Source: Mesomycoplasma ovipneumoniae
GTDB taxonomy: Bacteria > Bacillota_I > Bacilli_A > Mycoplasmatales > Metamycoplasmataceae
Direction: 5' to 3'
NCBI RefSeq assembly: GCF_030012565.1
Contig: NZ_CP124621.1
Coordinates: 744,001-808,000 of the forward strand
Length of the DNA: 64,000 nt
The position numbers and the translations under genes are program-made. The notes under the pieces are model-generated. The model ran no database searches. It was given only the letters and a program-made list of their open reading frames with translations, and was not told where the DNA came from. Below, piece after piece: positions 22,374-33,536 of the stretch; the first letter of the stretch is position 1, and the number at the start of each line of letters is the position of its first letter.

Positions 22374-22391
22374 ACCTTCATCGATAATTAA
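22374..22391. repeat. right copy of 18-bp target duplication
   Basis: ACCTTCATCGATAATTAA, identical to 20954-20971. Recombination between the two copies would restore the ABC gene exactly. Confidence 0.85.
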
Positions 22392-23799
22392 TATTTTTTT
22401 TGTTTCAAAAACATGACTTGCAAAATTAATTAACTGTTTTTGTCCAACTGATAGATCTGTTTTTTCTTGGTAATTAATTAAATTTTTATGTTTTAGGTCA
22501 TTTAAATTAACTAAATTAATTAATTCATTGATTTTTTCAAGATCAGTTTTTGAATAAAAACTGATATTTTCAGCTAAATTGCCTTCAATTAAGGCCGGAC
22601 TATTATCGATAAAACTTATATTTTGAATAATATTTTTATCAGAAATTGTTTTTAAATTAGTTGAATTGAAAAAAATCTCACCTTTATAATCGCGCTCAAT
22701 ACCCATTAAAATCTTTAAAAATGTCGATTTTCCAGAACCATTATCGCCTTGAAGCAAATATTTTTTTCCACCTATAATTTCAAAATTAATATTTTCTAGC
22801 ACTCTTTTGTTTTCATAGTCAAAATTCAAGTTTTTGACACTAATTTTATGAATTTTTTCTGTAAAATCATCAAAATTCAAGCTTGTTTTAGGCTTATTTT
22901 CATTTAATTTAGAATCTTTAAATTGTTTTTTTAGTGATAAATATTGAACAACCAGAACAATAAAAGTGTTAAAATCACTGATAAATAACTGATTGGCACT
23001 ATTAATAGTTACCAAAGCAATAATTGTTGATGCTGGATTTTGATAATAAATTCCTAAAAAAATGATTGCTAAATCCGTTAAAATCAAAAATAACTTGCGA
23101 ATTGTTAAATTTATATTTGCATTAAATTGATCCCACAATGTATATTTTCTTTGCATAAAACTTGCGTTTTTTGATGTTGGTTTTAGGATTTTGTTTAGTA
23201 AATGAATTTTGCCGAAAAATAAAAATGCCTCAAATTTGTTTAATTTTTCGCTAAATTCGCTGTTTAAATTTTCAAGTGAATCTAGTTGCTGTCTAATTTT
23301 TTCACTAAAAAATTTTCTAAAAAAAACGGGAAAACTAATTCAAACCAAAGTCAAACCAAAAACTATTGACCCAATTATTGGATTTATATAAAAAATAGTT
23401 GTCAAAATCGCAATAATTGGAAAAATTAAAGAAATAATATAAAAGAAATACATAAAAAGTGTTTCACCCTTTGTGAAAGCCTCGTTAAAAAACAATGAAA
23501 AATAGTTTCCGGGTGTATTTTTAACATATTGCTTATATGATAAATTGTTAAATATAGTCAATTTTTCTTTAATTAATTTTACCGCACTTGCTTGTCCAAA
23601 AATTCTTGTAAAAAGTGAATTATAAATAACAGATAAAAGAGAGCTAATTATAATTGCAAACATATCTAAGCCTAACCAAATTCACATTTGAACTTGATTA
23701 TTGTCTAATAAAGCCTGGTATAAAAATCTTTTTGTAACTACTGAAAGACCAGTAAGACAAAATATAAAAAGTGAATAAAAAATATTAAAAATATGTAAT

Positions 23800-25407
23800 T
23801 TAGATATTTTTTTCATGATTATTTTTCTCCAGGTTTATTATTTCATCAAAGCCTAATTTTTGCAAATCACTTATATGATGACTAACAAAAATAATAGTTA
23901 ATTCAGGATTTTTTAACAATTGACCTATTAAAATATTTGAATAATCTTTCTGAATATTGTCAAAAGCTTCATCAATTAATCAAAATTTAATAGGAGAATA
24001 TTGGAAGCGTGCAAAAACAATTTTTTGTTTTTGACCTTCTGAAAGATTATTAGAACTAATTTGGGTCTCAAGGTCAAAGTCAATTTCTAGCGATTCCAGA
24101 ATTGAATTTAACTTTTGATAATCAGGATTTTCTGCAAATAAAGTAATGTTGTTTTTGATACTTGTATTAAAAATCAAATTTTGGTTATCAATAAGTCCAA
24201 TTTGGTCTCTTAGATATTTTTGGTCCAATTCTTTCTGCTCATAGTTATTATTTATTAAGATTTTGCCTTCGTAAGTGTCATAAACTCCGGAAATTATTTT
24301 AATTAGGGTGGATTTACCAGCACCATTTGGCGCTGAAATCAAGTATTTTTTATTTTTTTCGAAAATAAAATTGAAATTATCGACAATAGTTTTATCATCA
24401 AATTTAAAATTAACATTTTGAAATTTAATACTATTGATAGGTTCTTCAATCATTATTTTTTGTTCTGGCAAATTATTATCTCCAACAATTTTGTCAAACA
24501 AAAATGATGATTGTTTGAATGAAAATAATGCGAGAACGATACCTCCAATATCAGAATGCAATCGATTTGAATATAAAGGTAGTGATAGAAAAACCGTCAA
24601 ACTATAAAAATTATAAAATGTTAAAACTGATAGTTCCATAATGATAAATGCTACTGAAATACTAAATAAAACACTTAATCAAACATTTAGTTTTGTCAAT
24701 TTTTTATACTCTTTTATTTGTTTTTCGGAAAAATTTTTATAACTTGTGTAAAATAATTGTTTAAATTTTTCTATTTTATTGTGAAAATAAAATGATTTAA
24801 ATGAATTAAGAAGCCCTAAATTATACTGTGAAAAAATTTCACTATTTGTTGATAGATTCATGACAGCCCCTGATGCAAACTTGTTAATTTTTTGTTGAAA
24901 CAATAGCAAAACTAGACTTAAAATCATGGTTGATAAAATCAAAATTCAACTTCAATTTAATGACAAAATTATCATTAATGAGATTGCGCCAAAAATTGAT
25001 ATAAGTGGAGTTATTATGTTTAAAAAGTTGCCAATTATTTCTAAAGCAAGTCTAAGATCATAATTAAACCAAGAAATCATAGAATTTCTGTTAAATTTCA
25101 ATTCAAAATAGGAACTGTTTTGAATTTTTTTAATAATAATATCGCTTAATTTATTCCTGATATCCATTTCTAAAAGACTGAAAATCCAACCTTTTAGAAA
25201 TGAAAAAAGGATAAAAATTCCAAGTGGCGCTATAAGCATAACCAAAGTCAAACCTAAATTAAGGGTAGGTTTTTCTTCGGAAAAAAATTCAATAACAAAT
25301 TTATAACTAAAAATGTGAACTAAAAGTCCTGCTTCTTTTATAAATATTATAAAAAATATTAGTATGAATTTTGCTCTTGCTAAGTTGAATAATTTGAAAA
25401 CGTTCAT
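23800..25407 (-). CDS. ABC exporter half-transporter (TMD-NBD)
   Basis: A 535-aa fused membrane and ATPase protein. About six hydrophobic segments fill residues 1-310. The nucleotide-binding domain follows: Walker A SAPNGAGKSTLIK, signature NLSEGQKQK, Walker B FWLIDEA, and H-switch IFVSHH. It continues through TGA codons at 24952, 24679 and 23980. Its partner is the overlapping gene downstream, so the two probably formed a heterodimeric exporter; that partner is now split by an IS. Substrate unknown. Confidence 0.87.
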
Positions 25408-26082
25408 TTTTTCTCCACAATTATTCTGATTAAGATAGTATTAATTAATCTAGGGAAAGTAATTTAAGCGAATAATTCTGAAATTGTTATTATACAGGCA
25501 TAAATTTTTGGCTTATAATTATTAATTTTTTAATTTTTTTTGGGGAATATTAACTAAAAAGCAGAGGTTTTATTAAAAAACTTGTCATTAAATAATGAAA
25601 TTTTACTTAATATTTTTTCTGTTTTAGAACTTCTAACATATGAAGTTTCTAGAAAATTTGTCTAACATGGCCAAAAAATGTAGTTTTTTCTGATTCTGGC
25701 AATAAAATTAAATCTAGAAATTTCATCACATACACCCGCAATATTTTTTTCATAATTTTAACATTTTAATAAAATTTTAAAAAGAAAAAGTAATAAAATT
25801 TTCTATGTTTTTTATTGGTTATGGGTATTAAATAAAACTAGCTAAATCAAAAAAACTATGAATTTCTTGCATGTAATTAATATCTTCAGTATCTGGTTTT
25901 ACTTTAGAACCAAATAATTTTTTAACTACTGGAAATTTAAAATTCAATGTAAATAGTTTTAAATTTGATTTGAATAATCCAAAAGAATTTGAATTTAATT
26001 CTGAAAATAACAAATCTTCAAGCACAAAATTATGAATATACCGAATTTTTTAGCAATTTGTAGGAAAAAATGAAATTTATGG
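25408..26082. other. gene-poor interval, possible decayed coding sequence
   Basis: About 675 bp with no convincing gene. A 65-codon open frame on the minus strand (25828-26025) begins MLEDLLFSELNSNSFG and has no visible ribosome site or known motif; it may be the remnant of a larger protein gene. The rest is AT-rich. Start-proximal signals of the ABC pair probably lie at 25410-25450. Confidence 0.3.
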
Positions 26083-26088
26083 TATAAT
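26083..26088 (+). promoter_or_regulatory. -10 box of pyrG
   Basis: TATAAT within ATGGTATAATTTG, 20 bp before the pyrG ATG, with AAAGGA between. The transcript leader would be only about 14 nt. Confidence 0.65.
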
Positions 26089-26108
26089 TTGTTATCAAAG
26101 GAAAAATT

Positions 26109-27713
26109 ATGCCAAAATATATTTTTGTCAGCGGTGGAGTTTTATCCGGGATTGGCAAAGGTGTTTCAGTTGCTTCAGTTGCTAATTTATTAAAAAATTG
26201 CGGCTATTCGGTTTATATTTTAAAACTGGATCCATATTTAAATGTTGATCCAGGAGTTTTATCGCCTTATGAACATGGCGAAGTTTTTGTAACCGCCGAT
26301 GGTGGTGAAACTGATTTAGATTTAGGCCATTACGAGCGATTTGTTAGCCAAAATTTTTCAAAAGATTCAAATCACACAAGTGGTAAAATTTTACTTTCAA
26401 TTATTAAGAAAGAAAGAAAAGGTTTTTATCAAGGAAAAACTGTCCAAATAATTCCACATGTAATTGATGAAATTATTTCACGAATCAAAAGTGTTGGTAA
26501 TAAATACCAAAGTGATTTTATTTTAGTCGAAATCGGTGGGACTGTTGGTGATATGGAATCAAATCCGTTTTTCTTTGCAGCTTCACAGATGGCCGCTGAG
26601 TCAAATTTTAAAAATGTGTTTTTTATTCACACAACTTACATTCCTTTTTTGAATGCTTCTAATGAATTTAAAACTAAACCGGCTCAGTTTTCTATAGCCG
26701 AATTAAATTCGCGTGGAATTCGTGCAAATTCCATTTTTTTGCGACTTGAACATGACCAAATTGATGAACATGTTGCAAAAAAAGTTGCAAAAAGTGCCTT
26801 TTTGCCATTAGAAAATGTTATTGTAATTCCGAATCTTAAAAATATCTACCAACTTCCGTTGTTATTAGAAAAAAGTAACCTATTAAATGCTATTTTTTCC
26901 CATTTTGAATTAGAACATAGGCAACCTAAATTAGACAAATGGCGAGATTTTACTAATTTATTATTAAAAAAATGAGATAAAACAATAAAAATAGGTGCAC
27001 TTGGAAAATACACACAATTTTTAGATGCTTATAAGTCAATTTTAGAAGCACTAAAAATAACAGCCGCCTACCAAAAGGTAAATTTAGAATTAGAATTTAT
27101 AAATACCGCTGATCTAAACTTTTCAACTAGTCAGTTAAAAAAATTTGATGGAATAATAATTTTACCAGGTTTTGGTTTTCGTGGATTTGAAAATAAAGTA
27201 GAATCTGCTATTTTTACTTATCAAAATAATATTCCAACATTTGGAATTTGCCTTGGAATGCAAGCAATGACAGTTGCAATTGCACGATTAAATGGGATTA
27301 AAAACGCACATTCAGCTGAGTTTTTAGCAGAAAAACCTAATCAAACAAGCGTTCTTGATTACAACAAAATTGATGGCTCTAAACTTCAAATTGGTGGAAC
27401 TCTCAGACTTGGTGAGTATAAGGTTGTTTTTGCGCAAAATTCCAAAATTGCCCAGATTTACGGAACTTCTTTTGCATACGAAAGACACCGTCATCGATTT
27501 GAAGTGGTTCAAAAATATGTTGACCAACTTGAGAATTCTGACTTTAGTTTTACTGGTCGAGATTCAGTTTCTAATTTAATTGAAGTTTGCGAATCTAAAT
27601 CTCATATTTTTTATATTGGTGTCCAATATCATCCTGAATTTGTAACAAGACCTCTAGAATCTCACCCGCTTTTTAATAGCTTCTTTGAAACAATTATTAA
27701 AAATAAGTACTAA
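26109..27713 (+). CDS. pyrG: CTP synthase
   Basis: A 534-aa glutamine-dependent CTP synthase (UTP + ATP + Gln to CTP). The N-terminal synthase domain has FVSGGVLSGIGKGV (P-loop), LDPYLNVDPGVLSP and the EHGEVFVTADGGE block. The C-terminal class I glutamine amidotransferase domain has FGICLGMQ with nucleophile Cys381 and YHPEF with the His/Glu partners. One TGA Trp at 26973 splits the two domains if read with the standard code. Full family length. Confidence 0.96.
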
Positions 27714-27714
27714 A

Positions 27715-28299
27715 TTATTGTTTTTTTACTAATTTAAAAACTGGGGCAACATAATAAATTCCAGAAATTACTGATATAATTGCTGCAAAAATAGTTGTCA
27801 AATTAAATAAATAATAGTATTTTATAAAAATTTCAGCACTGATTGAGTATCCAAGGAAAATAATAATAATCGCTAAAATTTGTAAAACTGTCTTTAGTTT
27901 TCCTAAAAAATTAGCAGCTACATTAATATTTTTTTTTGCAAGAAAAATACGAAAGCCATCGACGATAATGTCGCGCAAAACAAAAACCAAAACAAGAAAT
28001 CACGGCGTTAATTCTAAATAAGATAAGAGAAAAAAGGTCGTTGTAGTCAGTATTTTATCAGTTATTGGGTCAAATATTTTCCCTAATTCTGACTCAAGTC
28101 TAAATTTTCGGGCAAGGTAACCATCAAGAAAATCGGTAAGACTTGAAGCAACAAAAAAGAAAAATGCTATATAAAATAGCGAAAAATAATTATATTTGGA
28201 AAACAGATAAAGTAAAATAAAAATTATGAAACTACCAAGAAGGCGAAAAAAAGTTAAAAAATTAATAAAATAAAATAAAATATCTATTTTTTTCTTCAT
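27715..28299 (-). CDS. pgsA: CDP-diacylglycerol-glycerol-3-phosphate phosphatidyltransferase
   Basis: A 194-aa integral membrane enzyme that makes phosphatidylglycerol phosphate. The CDP-alcohol phosphotransferase signature is present: [10 protein letters not shown] followed by [10 protein letters not shown]. Four to five membrane segments. The ATG at 28299 overlaps the preceding gene by 16 bp; a TTG at 28308 is an alternative. It ends one base from pyrG, convergently. Confidence 0.92.
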
Positions 28300-28928
28300 T
28301 TTTTTCAAAAAGGTAGCTTAATTGGTTTTGTCGGAATGCGATTTTGATCAAAATATTGCTGACTTAATGTTGAGAGATCGTCAATTTTAACTTTTTTTTG
28401 TTTTAAATCAGCAATTAAATGACTATAATATTTCAAAAAGCGGATTTTTTCGTCATTGTATAACCCAAGAATAGTTTTGTCATATTTTTTCAAATAACTA
28501 GCAAAATCAGTAAAATAATTAAGTTCCTTAGAATTATGTTTTGCTCATAAATTTGATTTACTTTTGGATAAAATATTTATATTATTGAAAAAAAATTTTT
28601 CAGTTTCATATCCTGTTTGAATAATTTGAGAAACAACTTGATCATTTTGGAGAACTTCAAGGTGAATGCGCGCCAAATTGTTTACATCTGACATTTTAAG
28701 ATTAGCGCCAACAACAAAATTTGATACTAAATCAATATTTTTTTCAATTATTACAATAATTCGTGCTAAAAAAATTGCTAAGGTTTTGTTGCTTAAGTCC
28801 TTAAGTTCAGCTTTTTCTATCTTTAGTCGTCTTAATTTAAGACGATTTGAAATAAAACCATAGGCTAAAAACCCAATGATTAGTGTTGTAAGCAACGCAA
28901 TTACGACTATTAAATTAGTATCAACCAT
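28284..28928 (-). CDS. membrane-anchored protein of unknown function
   Basis: A 214-aa protein with one N-terminal membrane segment (residues ~5-27), then charged helices rich in Lys, Leu and Asn ([20 protein letters not shown]), probably cytoplasmic. I recognise no domain. It continues through two TGA codons near its end and a TGA at 28545, and it overlaps pgsA by 16 bp. It lies between topA and pgsA on the same strand, so is probably co-transcribed with both. Confidence 0.7.
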
Positions 28929-28955
28929 AAATAAAAATTAAAAAAATATAGCTAT

Positions 28956-30860
28956 CTATTTTGTTTTTTTCTTAAATTTTACCTTAAAATTATAGGTATT
29001 TTTGCTTTCAGGATCAGGTTTTAGAAAGCGACATTTAGGAAAACCACTACATGCAATAAAACGCTGTGAAGTTTTGCGATTGTAACGGTAAACCAAATCC
29101 ATACTACATTCAGGACATTTTTCACCAGTTGTTTCAATTTCCATGACTATTTTTTCAAGCGGTTTTGATGAATCTGTAATTTGCTCTATTTTTGTCCAAA
29201 AATTATCAAGAAATTCTTTATAATCTTGTTTTCCTTGAGCAATTAAATCAAGTTCTTCTTCAATTTTAGCAGTAAAATTAGTATTAATAATATCTGGTGA
29301 AATTTTTAAAAGATTTTCCAAAACTACTCGCCCAAATTCACTCGGAATTAACGCTTTTGACTCGCTTTGAACATATAAGTGATCTTTAAGTTTTTTAACT
29401 GAGATTGCAAAAGTTGATGGACGGCCTACTTTGATATCATCTAGCTTTTCAATTAAAGTACCATCATTAAATCTTGCCGGCGGTTGGGTTTCGTGTCTAG
29501 ATTCTTTAATAGTTTTTTCAAAATTTGACTCAACTTCAAATTTTGAGTCAACCAAATTATCTAGTGATTCAAATTCAGGTTTAAATTTTAATTCTGGAAG
29601 TTCTGTTGCCTTGAAATATCCATCAAATACAAATTCTGAAAATGAATAAGTAAAATTGTGTTTTTTTGAGGCTGTTTTAAATAATAGACGGGTAATTTTC
29701 CGAACTGGAACTTCCATCATTGCTGAAAGTGTTGTATTATAAACTAATTGATAAATTTGGAAATCTAGTTGACTTAACGGATATTTTTCTTTTGCTTCTT
29801 CAGGGCTAAGTTCTAAATCTGTTGGTCTAATGGCCTCGTGGGCATCTTGATCACCAGCAAAACCTTTAATTGATTTAGCTATATAATCTTTACCAAAATT
29901 TTTTGAAATAAAATCACGACCTTTTTCAAGAAATGTTTCACTAAGACGAGTTGAGTCAGTTCTTGGATAGGAAATTAAACCATGATCGCCAAAACCTTCA
30001 TAAAGTTTTTGTAGCGATGATGAAACAGAAGAAGACGAATATTGCGACATCTTTTTAAAAACAGTCGCTTGTTTTAAAGGTGAAATTTTAGCATCCTTTT
30101 TTTGGGAAACCTTAAATTCATCAAGAATTAAAAAAGGATTAGCTTTAATTTCATCAGTGATTTGCGCCAGAGATTCTTGGGAAAAAATTCAGTCAGATTT
30201 TTTGGATTCATTTTCAGGATTATAATAATTAACCTCAAAAGAATTACGGTTTTCGTCTTTTAAAAGAACTGAAAGATTAAAATAAACCTCGGGAATAAAA
30301 GCTTTAATTTCTTCTTCGCGTTCAACAACTAACTTTAGACCAATAGATTGAACACGTCCGGCAGCGGGAATTTTAGGTGCATTTTGAATTTTAGTTTTTA
30401 ACAACGAAGAAAGACGAAAGCCAATAATTCGATCAAGCATTCGTCTGGTTTGCTGTGAATTTACCAAATCTTGATTGAGACGAACCGGATTTTCAAGAGC
30501 AGAAATAATTGCCGATTTTGTAATTTCGTTATATTTTATCCGTCGATATTTATCAGCGACATCTAGATATTTAACAAGTGAATCACCAATTGCTTCACCT
30601 TCGCGATCAGCATCGGTTGCTATAAAGACTATTTTAGCTTTTTTTGCTAATTTTTTTATTTCAGTTACAGTTTTTCTCTTAGTTTTATCAATTACATAAG
30701 AAGGTGTTCAGGTTTTTAAATCAATTCCAAGCCCAAATTCACCGGTTTTAGCCAAATTTGTAATGTGGCCAACACAAGATGTTACTGTATAAGATGAATC
30801 TAGATAAGATGAAATCGTATTGATTTTATTTGGTGATTCAACAATTATTAGCTTTTCCAC
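28956..30860 (-). CDS. topA: DNA topoisomerase I
   Basis: A 634-aa type IA topoisomerase that relaxes negative supercoils. Order: Toprim domain (KLIIVESPNK at the start, then FIATDADREGEAIG with the acidic metal-binding residues), the topoisomerase core with PAAGRVQSIGL, and the active-site Tyr298 in LISYPRTDSTRLS. One C4 zinc-finger repeat (CPECSMDLVYR then CSGFPKC) closes the protein. I placed the start at GTG 30860 because VESPNK must sit at the N-terminus and no ATG is available; no strong Shine-Dalgarno is visible. Confidence 0.94.
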
Positions 30861-30875
30861 GATTTAAGGACAATT

Positions 30876-31238
30876 TTAACTTTTTAATTCTTTTCTTTTG
30901 ATTTCTTTAAGACGTGCAGATTTTCCAGAACGTTCCTTCATGTAATATAATTTTGCACGACGAACTTTATTTGAACGGACAACCTCAATTTTGTCAACAA
31001 GTGGAGAATGAAGTAAAAATGTTCTCTCAACACCAATACCGTGGGAAATTTTACGAACTACAAAGCTTGAAGATAGCCCATTTTTCTTAAATTTAATTAC
31101 TAAACCTTCAAAAATTTGAATTCTACTTTTGTTACCTTCTTGAATTTTAACGTGAACACGAACGTTATCACCTGGCTGAAAAGTTTGGAAATCACGTATT
31201 TGGGTTGCTTCAACAATTTCCATTAATCTTGTTTGCAT
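30876..31238 (-). CDS. rplS: 50S ribosomal protein L19
   Basis: A 120-aa L19. Conserved features are [37 protein letters not shown] and the C-terminal [21 protein letters not shown] block (split here for length). AAGGAG lies 6 bp before the ATG. Part of the rpsP-trmD-rplS operon. Confidence 0.96.
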   Translation of the reverse strand: MQTRLMEIVEATQIRDFQTFQPGDNVRVHVKIQEGNKSRIQIFEGLVIKFKKNGLSSSFVVRKISHGIGVERTFLLHSPLVDKIEVVRSNKVRRAKLYYMKERSGKSARLKEIKRKELKS

Positions 31239-31293
31239 GTCTTACTCCTTAAAATTTTTTTATAGATTTATAAATTATAATAAAAAAAATTAT

Positions 31294-31980
31294 TTAGCTG
31301 TTTTTTTCTTTAAATTTTATATACTTTTCTCATAAATCAGGGCGTTTTTTTTGGGTATTAATTTCTCTTTGCTTTTGACGCCAGGATTCAATTTCTTTAT
31401 GATTGCCTGAAATTAAAACTTCAGGAACTAATAACCCACGAAAATTTGCTGGTCGAGAATATTGAGGATAATCTAATAGAAAATTATTAAAAGTCTCATT
31501 ATTTAAAGAATTTGGGTTTATTACGTTTGGCTGTAAACGCGAAATAGCATCAATTATTGCCATTGCTGCTATTTCGCCACCAGTTAAAACAAAATCACCT
31601 AAAGACAATTCAAAATCAATGAAATTATCAATAATTCTTTGATCAAAACCTTCATAATGACCACATAAAAGAGTTATTTCCGGCTCTTTTGCTAGTTTTT
31701 TTGCAATATTCTGGTCAAATTTTTTACCTTGAGGGCTCAAGGCTATTTTTATGCCTCCAACCTTTTCAAGAGCATCAACAACTGGCTGAATTTGCAAAAG
31801 CAAGCCAGGGCCACCACCATAAACATAATCATCTACTTTTTGATGCTTATTTTGACTAAAATCGCGAAAATTAATAATATTAACTGTTATATCTCCTCTC
31901 TGAATTGCCTTTCCAATGATTGATTCAGAAGTAAAGGTTTCAAAATAGCGGGGAAACAATGTTAAAACATTAATTTTCAT
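31294..31980 (-). CDS. trmD: tRNA (guanine-37-N1)-methyltransferase
   Basis: A 228-aa SPOUT methyltransferase that modifies G37 next to the anticodon using S-adenosylmethionine. Family motifs: INVLTLFPRYFE at the start, DDYVYGGGPGLLLQ, LLCGHYEGFDQR and the knot region LSLGDFVLTGGE. The C-terminus continues past a TGA Trp at 31330 (KRPDLWEK) to TAA at 31294. The ATG lies 21 bp after the rpsP stop. Confidence 0.95.
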
Positions 31981-32001
31981 CTTTTAAGTTTTGAAAGAAC
32001 T

Positions 32002-32265
32002 TTATGCTGAATGTTTTTGTTCTAAAAAAGTTTCAAAAATACCTTTTTTAGAGAAAATAGTTCGCACAGTGTTTGTTGTTTGAGCGCCTATATGTAATCA
32101 ACGATATGTTTTTTCTAAATTAACCCTTGCAACTTTTTTTTGTGGATCATAAAATCCAAGTGATTCAATAAAACGACCATCACGAGGTGCACGCGCATCT
32201 GCGACAACTATTTTATAAATTGGATTAAATTTAGAGCCCATTCTTTGAAGACGAATTTTTACCAT
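32002..32265 (-). CDS. rpsP: 30S ribosomal protein S16
   Basis: An 87-aa S16: [20 protein letters not shown] and then [20 protein letters not shown], which is diagnostic. One TGA Trp (RWLHIGAQ). AAAGGA lies 6 bp before the ATG at 32265. First gene of the rpsP-trmD-rplS cluster, whose order is conserved in bacteria. Confidence 0.95.
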
Positions 32266-32693
32266 TTTAGTTCCTTTACTAGCTTTTTGGGTTATTTTCC
32301 ATAAGCAATTAAATAATTATATCATAAAATAATAAAAAACAAATTTTTAAATAATTTTTGAGCGTAGAAAATCTAAAAAGATTAGGAAACACAGTTAATT
32401 CTATTGTCTCTTGAAATATCTTAAATATTTAGTTAAAATATTGTCTAAGAAAAGGGGTTCTAATTTTTTTTAACAGTTAATTATTGCCTTATATAACGAT
32501 AAATTTTGTTTTTTTATGGTTATTTACTAAAACAATGGAACTTTTTTTACACCTTTTCATCATAGGAACGATGAGACTAGTTTTGCCAAAATCTTTTTTG
32601 ATAAAATTATTTAAATCTAAATTGTTTCATAAATTTGCAAATTAAAAATTGAATAAAGATAGTTTACCATAAATTCTAAATTTTTTAAATTTT
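32266..32693. other. intergenic, no gene seen
   Basis: AT-rich spacer upstream of rpsP. It contains no open frame with a ribosome site. The minus-strand rpsP promoter should be in this stretch, possibly near the TATAAT-like sequence at 32315-32325 in reverse reading, but I cannot fix it. Weak inverted repeats such as TCATCAT/ACGATGA near 32557-32573 are present without a clear role. Confidence 0.3.
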
Positions 32694-33208
32694 AACTTAA
32701 AATTTTAACTTAAAAAGCAAAACACGAAATATTTAAACTACTTTTTTAGTTAAAACACAAACAAAAATCATAAAAAATACATCTACTGTTTAAACTCAAT
32801 GTAAATAGAAAACTCGTTTTTACTTACATTGAGCCTAAAAAAATATGTGAAGTTTTGAAAGAACAATAATTAAAAGCCATAAATTTGAAGATTTCTAAAC
32901 GGTAAATTTAAGGCATTCCATCATATTTAAAAATATAATGGATAATTCGCATTTGCTGATTTTTTTATGACAAAAACATACAATTCCTCCCTAATTCAGT
33001 ATCAAAATTTATTAATTTATTCTTAAGTATGGTTTATTATAGCATAATTTTATTTTGAACCAAGCATTTTTTTTTTTTTTTTACAAAACGTTAATTTCAA
33101 AATAAGAAAGATTAAGGATTTACCATCAAAAACACGGATTTACGTGTATTTTTGCATATTTGTATTCGCTAAAAAGTGAATTTTTGCCATCGAACTGGGA
33201 AACTCAGG
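32694..33208 (-). repeat. dispersed repeat, copy B (3' end truncated)
   Basis: Minus-strand copy. The family terminal sequence CATCGAACTGGGAAACTC is at ~33190-33207. Reading leftwards: hairpin ACACG/CGTGT with T-run, A16 tract (33067-33082), promoter (33036-33063), AGGGAGGA Shine-Dalgarno, micro-ORF MFLS (32965-32979), then the three conserved stem-loops (32806-32941). No right-hand terminal repeat or terminator is seen. Outward transcription would run towards rpsP, 430 bp away, in the sense direction. Confidence 0.85.
33036..33082 (-). promoter_or_regulatory. A16 tract plus promoter of repeat copy B
   Basis: In minus-strand reading: sixteen A residues, then TTGGTT, a 16-bp spacer and TATAAT (33036-33041). 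Confidence 0.7.
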
Positions 33209-33328
33209 AGTTTTGTTAATTATTTTTTTATGGTTAAATATTAACAAAAGGCTGTGATAATTTCAAGACGGTAAATTTTTTATTAAATAAAATTTAGTCG
33301 CTGAATCAATTAAAAATTCGGAAAAATA

Positions 33329-33356
33329 TTGCAAAAATTTTAAACTGTGCTATAAT
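33329..33356 (+). promoter_or_regulatory. promoter of rpsD
   Basis: TTGCAA, a 16-bp spacer and TATAAT in TGTGCTATAATTAT, an extended -10 with TGC. It implies a leader of about 175 nt before the rpsD ATG. Confidence 0.7.
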
Positions 33357-33373
33357 TATTTTGCATTTTTAAA

Positions 33374-33536
33374 TTAACAGCATTAAATATTGTTAAAAAA
33401 AAATTCAAAATTTGTTAAGATTTGTGAGTATCCTGCTGTTGGTGAAAACATTAGATTTTGAATTCATTTAATAAATATTTAGTTTTCTCTTTTTAGTCTA
33501 AAAATGCAAATTAAATTATTAGTAAAAGGAGAAAAA
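33374..33536 (+). promoter_or_regulatory. long rpsD leader, possible S4 autoregulatory site
   Basis: The leader contains AACAGCA near 33377 and TGCTGTT near 33434, a 7-bp complementary pair enclosing an A/T-rich segment. An in-frame ATG at 33504 precedes the true start. In Bacillus, S4 represses its own synthesis through a structured leader; similarity here is only by position and length. Confidence 0.4.

Larger units (their letters stand above)
20819..23816 (-). pseudogene. ABC exporter half-transporter interrupted by an IS3-family element
   Basis: The gene starts at ATG 23816, overlapping the end of the upstream ABC gene by 17 bp. It encodes a transmembrane half, then a nucleotide-binding domain with Walker A GDNGSGKST, signature LSVGQKQ and Walker B ILIIDEG. 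There the IS begins (22373). The remainder resumes on the other side of the IS (20971-20819): LIIDEGFSNLDKSNI with D-loop, then LLLVLHNLDKH with the H-switch, and a TAA stop. Removing the IS and one target copy restores one continuous frame. As it stands the protein lacks D-loop and H-switch and should not hydrolyse ATP properly. Confidence 0.88.

Noticed and set aside
32394..32600. Possible small stable RNA (SRP or RNase P RNA) upstream of rpsP
   Set aside because: I could not find the conserved SRP GGAAG-type loop or the RNase P core motifs; only weak hairpins are present.
33504..33536. Upstream in-frame ATG as the rpsD start
   Set aside because: The extra 11 residues are not part of S4, and the strong AAAAGGAG lies inside them, directly before the ATG at 33537.
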